A DNA stretch of 64,000 bases, taken from NCBI GenBank assembly GCA_034509735.1, contig JACGWO010000004.1:15853395-15917394 (forward strand), written 5' to 3'. Made by a program: the position numbers and the translations under genes. Below, in pieces: positions 9,851 through 22,167 of this stretch (position 1 is its first letter; every line of letters begins with the position of its first letter). Origin of the DNA: Sesamum alatum. Lineage: Eukaryota > Streptophyta > Magnoliopsida > Lamiales > Pedaliaceae. The notes under the pieces were generated by a model that was not told the origin of the DNA, searched no databases, and was given only the letters and a program-made list of their open reading frames with translations.

Positions 9851-12229
9851 ACACTACACACTTTTTTACACGAACAAATAAAATTTAAAAAAAAAAAAAA
9901 ACCCACGGCATCAACAACACAAATAAAATACAGCTCACTCTATACACGGATTGAAAATAGAACAACAAAGATTATGTATCACCACTGTTTCGCTTATATT
10001 TTTTCATTGACCTGTTCCAGTAGTCACCAATAGGACATCCGAAAAACAAAATTAGAAAATATTCCCTCAAGTCACATTAAATGTTGAAAGAAGCATGACA
10101 GCCATGCAAAGCTTCTTGCAAAAGCAACAGTCCCTGCAAATAGCTGAGGAATCTGTGGTGATTTGACACGCGGCACTCGAATCGTCCTGATCTGTTTACA
10201 CATCATTTGGGATTATGATTAACTACAATATTAGGAGAATAAGAATAACTTTTGACGTTAGTGTCCTTTTGTCCCGTCTAGAACTAATTAAATTATAAAT
10301 CAATAATTGCATTTTGTTTATTTCTAATTACACTTGATTATCTCCAATGAGACAAATTTAACTAAATTGAAGATCCAAAATGTTAAAGCATAATTGTATA
10401 CGTTATGTTTTCCTCGTTTTTAGTGGTGTGCTCTAAGTTTCTATTATTTTGCCGAGTTTTTCCTTCCACTAGCTTCTCATGGGAGCTGCTTTCAGTACAT
10501 TTATTGCTTGTTTGGCTTTGATGTACCGATTCTATATATAAATAAAATAAAGTAATATAATGTAATTTCATATAAAAAAAATTAGAAAAAGGGTATACAT
10601 ACTACCAACTAAAGCACACAGGATGTGTGTATGCATAGTTTTGTTTCGTTCATTAAAGTTGTAATACTACTAACTAAAAATGCCGAGGTGGTTGCTACAG
10701 TGCCATTTATAGTCTGATGCTTTAGTTTTTTATATTTTTTTCGCGACATATGAAAAAATGACGTTTTGAGGATCGTTGGGTGAAGCGTGTTCATTTTGGT
10801 TGTTTGGCCCTTTGTGCGATGCCTGTCACTCATTTTTTGTCAAATGATTTATTTTCTTAAGTTTTTTTTTTGCCTACGTTCATAAGAAAAGATGACGCTT
10901 TCAGCTTTGTTGCGCGGTCGTTTTGCTTGTTTGTCCCTTGGGGCGATTCCACTCCCTACAGTGTCTTTCGGTCCAAGAAAATTGATTTCTATGAAAATGA
11001 CATCATTTTGCGCATTCATGGTTAGAATTGAAGTCATCTAAATTGTTTGTTCCCCTGTGTGGAGGCCACTCGGTGCAGTGCGTTTTGGTCGATGGAACAA
11101 TGTCATTTTTGTGTGGTTATAAAATCGTAATTCGTGGTTGTTTTGCAACAGTTTATCCACTTTTAATTTCATGTCTGTTTCTCTCCTTCTTATATGCCCG
11201 TTTAGTTAATTTGTTTGTTGTTGTGTTTTTAAGTGGATTCTGTGGTTGTGTGTTGTTCCTGTCATAGCTCGCTGGTGAGAAAAAACTAGAATCGAAGAGG
11301 AAATTCTTTCAGCAAAACGCTGAGTTGTATTGGATCATTGTTTGCTTATGGTTGAGTTTGGTTTTCACACGCGGTTGATTGTTGTCTTGCATTCTTTCAT
11401 GTGCACTTCTGGTGCAATTACATTTTTAGTTCTCTACTTTACGGAATTTCAAAGATGGTCCAAAGATTTTCACGAGCGCTGCTTGTGAGTGATTCATCGT
11501 TTCCTGGCAACCTAAAGTTTGTCATATTTGGGGAAAGAAGGGAGAGAGTTGATGGCATGGCCAATGGAAAAATTCTATGGTTGTTGGTTTTCCATTGCTT
11601 ATTTTTAATGGTATATGATGATTTGGTACAGAACGATGTTGGCATTATTGTGGTGCATTTATAGTGCCAGTCGCACTGTGGGCCTAGTGTTGTTTAGTTT
11701 ACGTCACCAATACATGTTTTCAATGGTGTGGTGTGCTCGTTCATTGTTGGTTGGTGGATTTAGCATTGTGGTTTGCGGTGCAGATTATGCAATCTCTGAG
11801 TTCAAATAGTTCGTACATGTGCCTTGATTTGAGTGTGTAGTTCAACGAAAGCATGGGGGTATGGCATAATGTTGGGCATTTCGATGGAAGCATCTAGTTA
11901 GGAGTTGTGGAGTTTCCTCTCACTGGGCATGAGAGGTTTGTCAAAATGTCCTACTGTGTTGTTTGGGTGTGTAAATTATGATGTCCGCAAATTTTGCTTC
12001 TGAATGTTTGGTGTTGTTCAGCGACGTCGTTGCGAGGAATCTGAGTATGGTGGGCAGTGTTGTTTTAGTGTTGCTATTTGTTCAGTGTTGGTTTAGTATG
12101 CATTTATTTTTAGATGTTAATTATACAACATTATATTGTTGCTATTGCTATTTTTTTTCCAATATGTTTTTATTTCTATTTATTTTTTAATTGATTGGTG
12201 GTATAATAGTTCTTAGTTACTTTTACATA
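9851..12229. other. Unassigned AT-rich region
   Basis: No recognisable gene. A run of A at 9887-9901 starts it. A short minus-strand stretch at 10072-10196 may be an orphan terminal exon (listed separately). Degenerate repeats of roughly 105-140 bp lie at about 10750-11110. Open frames at 11028-12190 are T-rich and hydrophobic by composition and lack codon bias or homology that I can see. Confidence 0.5.
10072..10196 (-). pseudogene. Possible orphan terminal exon fragment
   Basis: On the minus strand an AAACAG acceptor-like sequence near 10196 is followed by an open reading of about 39 residues, ending in a stop at about 10072. It includes the cysteine-rich stretch CRDCCFCKKLCMAV and ends STFNVT. 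Local GC content is higher than in the flanks. I do not recognise the family. No upstream exon is visible within several hundred bases, so it could equally be chance. Confidence 0.2.
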
Positions 12230-12574
12230 TCCAGTTCTTATAAAACTTTATACACAGTCACAGTCAAACATTATCATATGTACCCTAATAAAATATTCTT
12301 TTATAGATGATTTAAAATCGATCGCTTCTCTAAAATATTATTACCTTATTGTGTTTTAATTGAAGATATTATTCATTCAAAAATCATATCTAGGTATTTT
12401 AGACTTTGAAGAAATTAGAACTACTAAATAATTTCTTTTTAATTAGAATTGTCCTTTTATAACCAATTCTTGTATATTATTAAAAGTAGTCCTTAACCAA
12501 CAACTAAATGTCTTTTCCAAAAAAAAAAAAAAATGTTGGGATCACACTTTTATTATTGTATAATAGATAAGCTT
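12230..12574. repeat. AT-rich dispersed repeat, left part (split by LINE)
   Basis: Parallel to 30690-30900 and 39715-40320; shared landmarks include agttcttataaaactttata and the aaacattatcatatgta phrase. The copy continues at 18160-18590 after the LINE insertion. It resembles AT-rich non-autonomous elements, perhaps Helitron-type, but no ends were established. Confidence 0.55.
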
Positions 12575-13073
12575 AAATGATAAAATATATTGAAAAATCT
12601 TTTACCTTATGTTCTCTCTTTTGAGAGTCTCCGTTTCTCTCCTCCCTCTAAGAGTCATCCCTCACTAAACTTCTTCTGGCTCATGGTTGTTGCTTCTGCG
12701 TCCAGCCGTGCGCCGCCTCCCTGAGAGTTTTTGGGCCTCCTCTTCACGGTCGGTGGCTCTATTGATGTTGAGCGTGGCTGAGGCGGCAGGCGGGTCCTGG
12801 GTCCTTGACGTGTGTGCGTGGAGGGCACGGTCGCGGTTGGGTTATGTCGAGTGCTGCTTCGAGAGATTGGGCACGGACGGCCTCCGTTTGGTATCTTCTC
12901 AAATCACGCTTGTGCCTCTTTCTGGTTTTTTCTTTTTAGTGTTTCTTCCTTTTTCATTCTCTTTCTGATATTGGTGCTGTTTTTCTGTCCCTTGGATTTT
13001 TCTCAGGCGCGGCTGGGGGTGTGTCGTCTCCGCTTCTGTTGCCGTGGTCGGGCGGACGGGCTAGAAGGCGACT

Positions 13074-14597
13074 ATGGCCGAAACTGGTCGGCAGCGAGGC
13101 AGGTCAGGGAAGGATTGGTCGCTTGAGGGGCCGGGTATGGATGAGGCTCTGGTGGGCTTCTGTGGCAGGCTTCGCCTAACCGAGGATGAGGGGCAGCGGC
13201 TTGTGTTACCCAGAGCTTTATGGCACGCGGACTCTGCCGCCAATCGCTTGTGCCTTGTGGGACGGCTCCTCTCTAGTAAAGTTCCCCGGTTTGAAGCGTT
13301 CTGTACATCCTTGCAAGGTATGATTAATTCGGTGAAAGGAATGGATATTTGTCAGATAGGTGGTGGGCGCTTTCTCCTTCGTTTCAATCATGTCATCGAT
13401 AGGAACCGTGCTTTGGAAGCGTGCCCGTGGAGCTTTGAGAAGAATGTTATTATTCTAAGCGGGATAGGGGAGAAGGAGAATCCGCTACGAGTGGATCTTG
13501 ATTGGTGCAAATTCCATGTTCACATGCATGAGCTCCCTCTGAGTATGATGAACCTTGGGGTGGCCACGCTAATCGGAAATAGGATTGGCAGGTTCCGCGA
13601 TATGGATATGGACGACACAGGCTGCGCTTGGGGGGCTACTCTTCATCTCGGGGTGGCCGTTAATGTTAACTGACCCCTATCGCGTGCCGTGCTAATTGTT
13701 TCAACAGTAGGGGACGAGCTTCTGGTGCATCTGACTTATGAGAGGCTACCTAATTTCTGCTACTTCTGTGGGAATTTGGGTCACATCGCCAAATACTACG
13801 AGCTTCAGTTTGAGGAGGGGTTTGTGGATCCGGGTTCCGACTCTCCATACGGTCCATGGTTGCGGGCACTACTCCCGATTAGGGGGCGCGGGCAGCCTTC
13901 TCGTCATGACCCTTCGGTCGCTTCCAAGCCAGACAAGAACCCGGGGACGAGTCAACCGCGCGGGGCGGCCATCTTTGGTAATTTTGCTGGGCAGGCATGG
14001 TCTGTTTCGACAGAGCAAGGGGATACGGCAGCTGTGCGGTGTGATGGATTCCGTGCCGACTCGATCGAGAGTTTCAGTCCAAGCAGGCTAGGTCGACAGG
14101 GGCGTGCTCAGTCTGATGAGGGAGTGGCCCCGGTTACATCGGTGCACGACGAGCAGGGTTTGGAGGACACGGTTATGGATAGTGCTGATTAGGGTGACGG
14201 GGTACCAGTGATTCCTACGGTGGGGGGTGAGCATGTGCTTGAGGCAGAGAAAGGAGCAGATACTTCGGCTGAATTTGTGCCCTCGACCATCCCGGAGTTT
14301 GAGCTTAGGGCGGCAGTGTGGGCAAAGGACAGGATGATGGCTAGGCTCGAGGGTGATCTCATTACAGTTCCGCTTCGGTTCATAGCAAAGGGCCAGCCGA
14401 GCCGGCGAGGGAGCGGCCGGTGGGGCCGGCCGCGGGGGTCTGGTCGGACAGGATCGCTGAAAAGGCAGCAACGATGCTCAGTATAGGACTTGGAAGGAGA
14501 CGGGGATAGGGGCGGCAAGTGCCGCCTGTTGTTGGTGGATGAGGAATCTGATGTTCTATCGGCGGAGGTTGCGGCGCAGTCCTGCCGCCAACCATGA
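13074..14597 (+). pseudogene. LINE ORF1 (DUF4283 plus zinc knuckle), three in-frame stops
   Basis: ORF1 of plant L1 elements encodes an RNA/DNA-binding chaperone. From ATG 13074 one frame runs 508 codons without a frameshift but with stops at 13671, 14190 and 14484. Residues about 30-170 fit DUF4283 (IGGGRFLLRFNH, then ALEACPWSFEKNVIIL). A CCHC-type knuckle follows at about codons 227-240 (CYFCGNLGHIAKYY), with the last cysteine replaced by tyrosine. The tail is rich in R, G and S. The final TGA (14595-14597) overlaps the ORF2 ATG (14594-14596) as ATGA, which suggests termination-reinitiation in the active ancestor. Confidence 0.88.
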
Positions 14598-17500
14598 AAA
14601 TCTTAGTCTGGAACTGTCAGGGGCTGGGGTCCCCTTGGACAGTTCACAAGCTCCAGGAGCTTATCCGTTTTCACAACCCTGGCTTGGTTTTTATCTCCGA
14701 GACCAAGTCCGCCCTAGGAGATATGATTGGTTAAAACAACAGCTTAATTTGAATGGTGTTGGCATTGCAGCTCGTGGTCGTGGAGGTGGCTTGGTTCTTT
14801 CTGGCGGAAGGATGTTGAGGTTTGGGTTCAGTCATATTCTCTCCACCATATTGATGCCACGGTCTGAGGCGACGTCGATTCTGAGCGCTGGAGGTTCATC
14901 GATTCTATGGCCACCCTGACGTAGCACGACGAAGAGAGACATGGAACCTACTCCGTCAGCCGAGCAGGCAGTCTGTCCCCCCGTGGGTTTGTGCCGGGGA
15001 TTTCAACGAGATTCTGACCTCTACAGAGAAGGAAGGACGTGTGCGTCGGGCATAATGGCAAATGGAGGCTTTCCGTCGTTGTCTAACGGACTGTGACCTG
15101 CAAGATTTGGTGTTTGTTGGCTCTCCGTTCACCTGGTGCAATCACAGGGAAGCCCCAGCAACGGTCCGGGCCAGGTTAGACAGGGTTTGCTGCACCTCGG
15201 GTCGGTCGGCTCTATTCCCGGAGGCCTCGGTCTCCCACGTACCGGTTGCTTGTTCGGATCACGCGGCCTTCCTACTCGGTTTGGCCGGGCCTACAGTTGG
15301 GCGTGCTATCTCTTCGGGGCGGCGGTTCTGCTTTGAGGCGGTGTGGGCTCGGTCGGCGGACTGCGAGGAGATTATCAAGGAAGGTTGGGCAGCAGATGTC
15401 GGGGGCACGACGGCTGAGGTTGATGCACCAGCCACCTCAGCACTTGGGATAAGTTTCAATTTGGGAATGTTCGTCGTTGAGTTAAAGATCTCGGGGACCG
15501 GATTGGTAGACTACGATAGGGTACGGTGACCGCCGATGTGAAGAGTCAGATTGAACGGCTTCGAACGGAACTAGAAGAAGTCTTGGTTAGGGAAGAGATT
15601 CTGTGGAAACAACGGGGCAAGGCTCTATGGTTGAAGGAAGGGGACAGGAACACGGCATTCTTTCATGGGCAGGCCACAGAATGGCACTGCCGCAAGATGA
15701 TTAGGATGCTTCGGGATGCTCAGGGGCGCAGCTATGTGAAGAGGGCAGAAATTCGAGGTATAATCATTTCTCATTTTACAGACATTTTCCGCTCAACTAC
15801 CCCGGACCCTCTAGCGATCGATGAATGCCTCGCCAGCCTGTAGCCGAAGGTCTCTGACGTAGCCAATTTGGAGCTATGCTTCCCTTTCACCGCGGCCGAG
15901 GTCCGGACGACACTATCCCAGATGCACCCGTTGAAATCTCTAGAGCCGGACGGTATGTCTCCTATCTTATTTCAAAATTACTGGCATCTTGTGGGTCCCG
16001 CTACCACTACATGTGTTCTTGATTTTCTTAATGGGGGTTCCCTCGATCCGTCCCTAATGCTACCCATGTTGTCCTCCTGCCCAAAGCCGCCAATCCTGAA
16101 ACCGTGTCCGCTTTTCGCCCCATTAGCCTGTGTAATGTCATCTATAAGATTACATCTAAAGCCTTTGCTAACCACATTAAACCTCAGTTAGACTCAATTA
16201 TCTTGCCCCATCAGTCTGCTTTAGTCCCCGACCGGCTCATCACTGACAACGTCCTCGTGGCGCACGAGCTCAACCACGTCCTCACACGCAAGTACTAGGG
16301 TCGGACCGGCCAGGCCTCACTCAAACTTGACATCAGTAAGGCTTATGACCGGGTTGAATGGAATTTTCTTGAACGAGTGCTCCTTAGAATAGGGTTTCAT
16401 TCGCGTTTTGTGTCACTTATTATGCAATGTGTGTCCACTGTATCTTATTCCTTTTTGCTTAATGGTGACTGCTTTGGTGATTTGAAGCCGGAGAGGGGCC
16501 TCCGTCACGGGGACCCACTGTGCCCCTATTTGTTTTTGTGTTGTGAAGAGGTGTTCAGCTGTCTCATCGCGGTGGAAGAACGGAGGGGCGTGCTCAAAGG
16601 GGTGCGATCAACTTGGACGAATCGGCTGCCTTATTCAGCAAGAACAAGCCTCGACTCTCAGTGCTGAACTCGCTTCTCTGGTGGGAATCTCGGTGGCTGA
16701 CAAGCATGATAAATACCTTGGTTTGCCGGCAGTGGTTGGCCGGTCCAAGAAGGTGGTCTTTGAGGGGTTGAAGGATAGACTCTGGGGGCGGTTCAACGGT
16801 TGGGCAGCCAAGAAGCTGTCGCAGGCGGGAAGGGTCGTGATGATCAAGGCTGTTATTCAGGCAATCCCCACGTACGCTATGTGCTGCTTCCGCATTCCAG
16901 ATAATCTTCTCTGGGACATTGAGAGCATGACAGTGGCCTTTTTCTGGCACCAAGAGGGGGCCCGGAAGATCCATTGGAAGGCATGGCAGGAGGTGTGTCG
17001 GAGCAAATCGGAGGGGGGGTCTGGACATCAGACGACTCAAGGAATTTAATGAGGCCCTCCTGTGTAAGCAAGTCTGGCGGCTTCTCACTCGCCCGAACAA
17101 CCTGCTTCATCAAGTCCTATAGCCCAAGTATTTCCCCGGAACGTCAGTTTTCAATCTCCCAGCAGGGCGCAGCAGCCCATCCTTTGCATGGCAGTCCATC
17201 TACGAAGTCTGCCCATTGCTTCGGGCTGGCGCACGACGGCTGATCGGGGATGGGCGGACCACCCGGACGTTCCTCGATCCTTGGATCCCTCGACTGCACA
17301 AGTTCTGCCCGGTTCTTCTGGCACACACGCTGCCCACAACCTCGGCTGTGGCGGATCTTATTGGAGCTGACGGACTTTGGGATCTTGCACGGATCCAGGC
17401 CGAAATTTCGCCAATCGATGCCGACTGGATTGTGCTCACCGGGCTCGGGGCGAACTCCGGGGATGCGTGGGGTTGGCATTTCGATCCTCTCCTCCGTTTC

Positions 17501-17956
17501 TCAGTTCGAAGTGCCTACTGCCTTGCGTTGAGCCGGAGTAGAGGAGGGGAAACTAGCTCGGAGGTTGGTACTCGGCGGTGGAATTTCCTGTGGCGCGCTA
17601 AGGCCCTCCCTAAGGTTCTTTAGTTTGCGTGGCGCTGCTGCCACAATGCCCTGCCGACTCAGGTGAATCTCCGGCGGCGCGGCATCTGCGTCGACGGTCT
17701 GTGTGTGTGGTGTGGCGAGATGGAATCTGGGTTGGAGCATATTTTGGCTTTGTGCCCGTTCGCTCGGCTGGTTTGGGCCCTGTCACTGTTTCCTTGTGGG
17801 ACGATCTTCACCTTGCCGGCTGGCTCGACCGACTCGATGCAGCACGCTCATCGTACACTGGATCGTGGAGAGTTCGTTCGTTTCCTCACCACCTCCTGGG
17901 CCCTTCGGAACCACTGCAACCGCTGCCTGTTTGAAGGTGGGGGGGAGGGGGGGTGA
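14594..17956 (+). pseudogene. LINE ORF2 (endonuclease-reverse transcriptase), broken
   Basis: ORF2 nicks target DNA and copies the element RNA. It begins MKILVWNCQGLGSP at 14594, the start of an apurinic-type endonuclease, then shifts frame near 14700. The endonuclease motifs WVCAGDFNE (14984-15010), FTWCNHRE (15127) and SDH (15255) are present in different frames. The reverse transcriptase shows SAFRPISLCNVIYKI (16107) and LKLDISKAYDRVEW (16323), then a deletion near 16602 that joins VLKGV directly to INLDESAALF and removes the catalytic FADD box. The C-terminal part keeps IHWKAW and a zf-RVT region (FAWRCCHNALPT, about 17620-17765). No RNase H domain was seen. Multiple stops and shifts. Confidence 0.9.
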
Positions 17957-18159
17957 CGCCTCGAAACTGATCGCCACGGTGCAGAGGCATCTCCCTCCAT
18001 AGAAGTGTTCGCTGCTGTGTTGACACTTTTGTTAGTTTTGGCTAAGCTTTTTTTTTTTCGTCTGTTTACGTATGTTCTTGCTTTCTACATATTTGAACTC
18101 TTTTGCCATTTATAATAGTACCCTTCGGGTCTTTCCCTAAAAAAAAATGATAAAATATA

Positions 18160-18590
18160 CTATAAAAAAAGAGTACATAATATATTTTAATTTGTTATTT
18201 ATTGAAGTTTTAGCTTAATGTTTCATATATGCAATTCATTTAGAATTTTACCTTTAAATGTTATCATATATATTCTAACAAATTAAAATTTTAAAGTATT
18301 TAAAATCTCTTCTAGAAAATTAATGGAATTGAAATATTATTTGTCTTTATTTTGTTTTAGTTGAAAATAGTTGTTCATTGTATAGTTATATTTAGGTAAT
18401 TTAAAATAATTCGATTATCAGCTAGTTTCTTTATCTATTAGAACTTGGTTTTGTAATAATTTTCTTATGTTATTAAAAAGAGTATTTGAGTGAAGGATGA
18501 AACTACTTTTTCATGATAGAAAACAGTTTTGTTCATATTCACACTTTTATATAATATAGATATAGATATAGATTATTTGATTTTAATTAA
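18160..18590. repeat. AT-rich dispersed repeat, right part
   Basis: Continues the repeat of 12230-12574 after the LINE and runs parallel to 39800-40210: landmarks gcaattcatttagaatttt, gaaatattatttgtcttta and aaaaagagtattt occur in the same order in both. Ends in a GATATA run near 18557-18575. Confidence 0.65.
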
Positions 18591-19432
18591 CCAATATATA
18601 TATATATATATATATTTAGCGAAATGATGATTGACCGCAATTAGGACAATTTTAACCAAATACTGATTCATGGTACTTTTAAATTTTTAATCGTCAAGAA
18701 AAAAATTTCATTGGTTAGAAATCTCATCCATTTCAAATTAAAACTTAAATTTGTATTTGTAAAAAAAAAAAATCCTATTATCAAGATTAGTGTTTATCTA
18801 TATTAGATTCTACCTTCAAAATTATGATTAATTTTTTTATCATAAAAAAATATTTATTTATCTTATCACTAATCATTTATTTTCATTTTAGTCATCTATT
18901 TTTCAGTCTAAACTTAATTATATCAATCTTTTGGTTTATCTCATGCAATATCCTTAAATTTTAATCGGGTAAAATTATTATTTTTTTCAGTTAGATATTT
19001 CATTAACATACTTTTTCTTATAATTTTTTATTGGTTCATTAATATTGACAAAATAAGTTTTTTAAGTTTCATTCAAATCAATGTAATTTTTCTTTTTCTT
19101 AGCTTTTCTAATTGGATTTGATTTTCAATGTCCCATTGTTTTTCATGTTTGAAAAATTATAGGCCACTGCTCCTTTTAAACTTTATGTTACAAAATAAAT
19201 TTTGTCATCTTCTCACATATCAATTCAAATATATATTTTCCCTTAGTGAAATAATTTGTAAATGTTCTCCATCAAAATTTTAACATTAAATATATAGTAA
19301 GTTTTGTAGGTTTACATTTATTGGAACATATAATAACATCACTTGATAAATGTATGAAATTTTCAATTTTAATATTTGTTTATAATTGTGTATAGAAAAT
19401 AACAAGTAGTCTCAATGTATAACATGATGGTA
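18591..19432. other. AT-rich DNA with (TA)n tract
   Basis: A TA dinucleotide run lies at about 18594-18615. The rest is AT-rich without any recognisable gene or element. The last ten bases are the target-site copy of the next element. Confidence 0.5.
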
Positions 19433-20260
19433 GGGATAATTATACTTTTGATCCCCAAATATTGCCACTTATTCGCTTGTGGTCTTCAAACATAGCCTCG
19501 TTACAATATTGGCCCTCAAACTTACATTTGTTTCACACTTTTTGTCCCTGTCGTTAATTTTCTGTCAAAGTTGGCGGAAGTGAGTCATGTGTGACTCATG
19601 TGAGGCAACTATTGGAGGGAAATTAACAGATTTTTCCACCAAATTGAGGGTATTCCCTATTTCTTTGTCTTCTATGGTAGAATGCTCATTTCCGTATGCC
19701 TTCATAGCATTCTTTTCTCTCAAAATGCAAGAAAAATTCCAAAATGAGTACAAAGTGCAACAAAATTTCCACATATTCTCACGGAAATGCAGAAGCTATC
19801 TTTTGTAATTGTGGAAAGCTAAAACAACAGTTTTCCATCATTGATACCTTAGAGATCATACTGAAAATTAGAGGACATTAAGAAATTCGAAAGATATTTC
19901 GGGACTACTTCACAAGCAAAAAACTCGAAGAGGCTATAAAAATCAATAATCACACAAATATTTACAGCAACTCATGGTAGAAAAGATTGAAAAATTGAGT
20001 ATTACAAACAAGAAAAATCAAGTAAAATTGATATTGTACTGCTCATATGACAGCAGGCTTGCATTCCCTCAGCCCCTCCAACTCTCTAGTTTTGAAAATA
20101 TCCATTTACTCGCAGAAAGACAAGAGTATAAAATCATATAAAACATTTGTTCTTATTGCTATTACTGACAACCTTAATGGTATACTGAATGAAATTAAAA
20201 ATATTTAATTTTATCAAAAATATGTCAGCAAACATAATTTTTAGGTACCTTCTCAAGAAA

Positions 20261-21423
20261 GGGAAAAATCCAACCTACCTCCCTGTAAAATACGAAATGT
20301 TCAAAAAAGTCCCTGTGATAAAAAAAATACCATTTTACCTCCTTGTGTTATGAAAAAAGGAGCAAATAAACCCCCGACCCCAAAAACTGTATCACACGCG
20401 CCCTTGTTGCGCCTGTGATAGTAAAAATCCAATTTTTTGGACCATTTTGCCCCTCAATGACCAAACTACCCCTATTTTTCCAAATAATCCCAAAAAATCT
20501 CAATTAAAATATATTTATATATTTAAATATAATTTTATATATTTTTTATATTATACATATTTTTAAAATATAAAATAAAAAATATAATTTAATTTATATA
20601 TAAAAAAACCCAAAATAATATAAAAGAAAAGCTAAAAAAAAGAAAAAGAAAGAATAGTGAACTCGACGGTTAGGATTTTTCGAACGGAAAAATGGAGATA
20701 ACTCGCCGACGGATGGGAGATTGGCGGTGGGTGGGGTGTCAAAATGCTCGCCCCGGAACGGGCTTTCCAACGGTAGTAGGCTGGCCTCGAGAGGTAGTCC
20801 GATGGCGGAGGAAAAAGCTGTAGAAGACGGCGGCGCAGGTTAGGGTTTTCTGGACGAAAAAATGAAGGTAACTCGCCAACGGCTAAGGGATTAGGGATGG
20901 GTGAAGTGTCAAAATGCTCACCGTTGGACGGGCTTTCCAACGGTGGTAAGCTAGCGGCGAGGGGTGGTCGGACGGCGGAGATATGGGAGGAGAAGAAAAC
21001 TAATTCTACAAAAGATACGTATAGATACATATATATATATATATTAAAACAATATATTATTGTCTATATATTAAAATAATATATTTTTATTTTTTATATA
21101 CTGAAATTTAATATTATATATTAATATATAAAAATATAGGTTTAAATCTGGACCATTGATTATATCAAATCCTAACCACTTATTTATAAATATTTATTGT
21201 ATAAAAGATTAAATCTAAGCCATACATTTAGGTCAGATTAAATATAGGCTATTGATTTAGAAGGGGTATTTTTGTCATTGCACCTTAAGATCCACATTTA
21301 AATGCATCAGGGGGCAGTATGCTCTTTTTTTTAAAACATAGGGAGGTAAAATGGTAAATTTTTTTTTATAGGGACTTTTTTGAACATTTCGTATTTCACA
21401 TGGAGGTAGGTTGGATTTTTCCC
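20261..21423. mobile_element. Mutator-type MITE nested in 19433-22157
   Basis: Starts GGGAAAAATCCAACCTACCT and ends with the inverted form. A perfect 10-bp duplication TCTCAAGAAA lies at 20251-20260 and 21424-21433. The inverted ends extend at least 90 bases (the gttcaaaaaagtccctgtgat phrase pairs with its inverse near 21375). The centre carries a GC-rich two-unit repeat at 20668-20990. Non-coding. Confidence 0.9.
20668..20990. repeat. Two-unit GC-rich repeat, 170-bp period, inside a MITE
   Basis: Unit 1 is 20668-20837 and unit 2 starts at 20838. Both share ggttagg, then gaaaaaatg, taactcgcc, gtgtcaaaatgctc, gggctttccaacggt and cggcggag in the same order. The GC-rich block contrasts with the AT-rich arms and may be captured genomic DNA. 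A minus-strand open frame (20632-21030) reads proline-rich repeats of the same unit; coding is doubtful. Confidence 0.75.
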
Positions 21424-22167
21424 TCTCAAGAAATAACGTGAAGATAACACATCAACCCTAACCAAGAAAAGGGAAAAGCCAACTCCACCACATATATAAA
21501 AAAGAAAAAGAAAAAGAAGAATAAAAAAACTAAAAATTTCTAAATCAAAGAAAAAGAAAAGCACAATATAAAATAAAACTTCAAAAAAAAAAAAAACAAC
21601 GTTAACAAAAATCCATAAATCAGTAAAAACAAAAAGAACCCTTCATCAGGCGAATTGACATATGCTACTATCAAAATTTTCAAATATTTATATATCAAGT
21701 AACCCACAAAAGACAAATCCATATTCAAAACACGCTAGCAAAAATCCACTAGCACCTGCGCCCAATCCCAACTTCAATAGCAATTTAGAGTTCTTAAAAT
21801 TGGGGGTTTTACTCAAAAGGAATAATTGGGAAGGAATTTTAATTAAAATTGGGGATTTGATCGAAGAAGAAAGGGAATTGAGCTAGGGGTTTGGGTGGGA
21901 AAGAAAGGAAATTTTTTTTTTGGCTCTCAAATCGCAAATGAAGTGAAAACCTAGTTTTGGCTGTTATTTTTTAGCTTTCCCTCCGACTCACGTGAGTCAC
22001 ATGTGACTTACTTCCGTTAACTTTAACAGAAAATTAACGGCAAGGACGAAAAGTGTGAAAAAAATGTAAGTTTGAGGGCCAATATTGTAACGAGACTATG
22101 TTTGAGGATCAAAAGCGAATAAGTGGCAATGTTTGGGACCAAAATTATAATTATCCCCATGATAGTA

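Larger units (their letters stand above)
12590..18144 (+). mobile_element. L1-type LINE retrotransposon, full span, inactive
   Basis: A 5.55 kb non-LTR retrotransposon bounded by a perfect 15-bp target duplication AAATGATAAAATATA at 12575-12589 and 18145-18159, with a short poly-A tail (about 18139-18147). Order: 5' untranslated region 12590-13073, ORF1 (nucleic-acid-binding protein), ORF2 (endonuclease and reverse transcriptase), 3' untranslated region. It is markedly more GC-rich than its AT-rich surroundings. Both frames are damaged, so it is immobile. The match to plant L1-clade LINEs rests on domain order and motifs. It inserted within an AT-rich dispersed repeat. Confidence 0.92.
19433..22157. 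mobile_element. Mutator-type non-autonomous element with ~180-bp inverted arms
   Basis: Starts GGGATAATTATACTTTTGAT; the right end is its inverted counterpart. The arms 19433-19610 and about 21975-22157 are inverted copies (the gactcatgtgaggc region pairs with cctccgactcacgtgagtc near 21978). A 10-bp duplication, CATGATGGTA at 19423-19432 and CATGATAGTA at 22158-22167, has one mismatch. No transposase is seen. Another element, 20261-21423, sits inside. Confidence 0.85.

Noticed and set aside
11028..12190. Several hydrophobic open frames
   Set aside because: T-rich composition yields F, L and V residues by chance; no start context, splice pattern or motif supports a gene.
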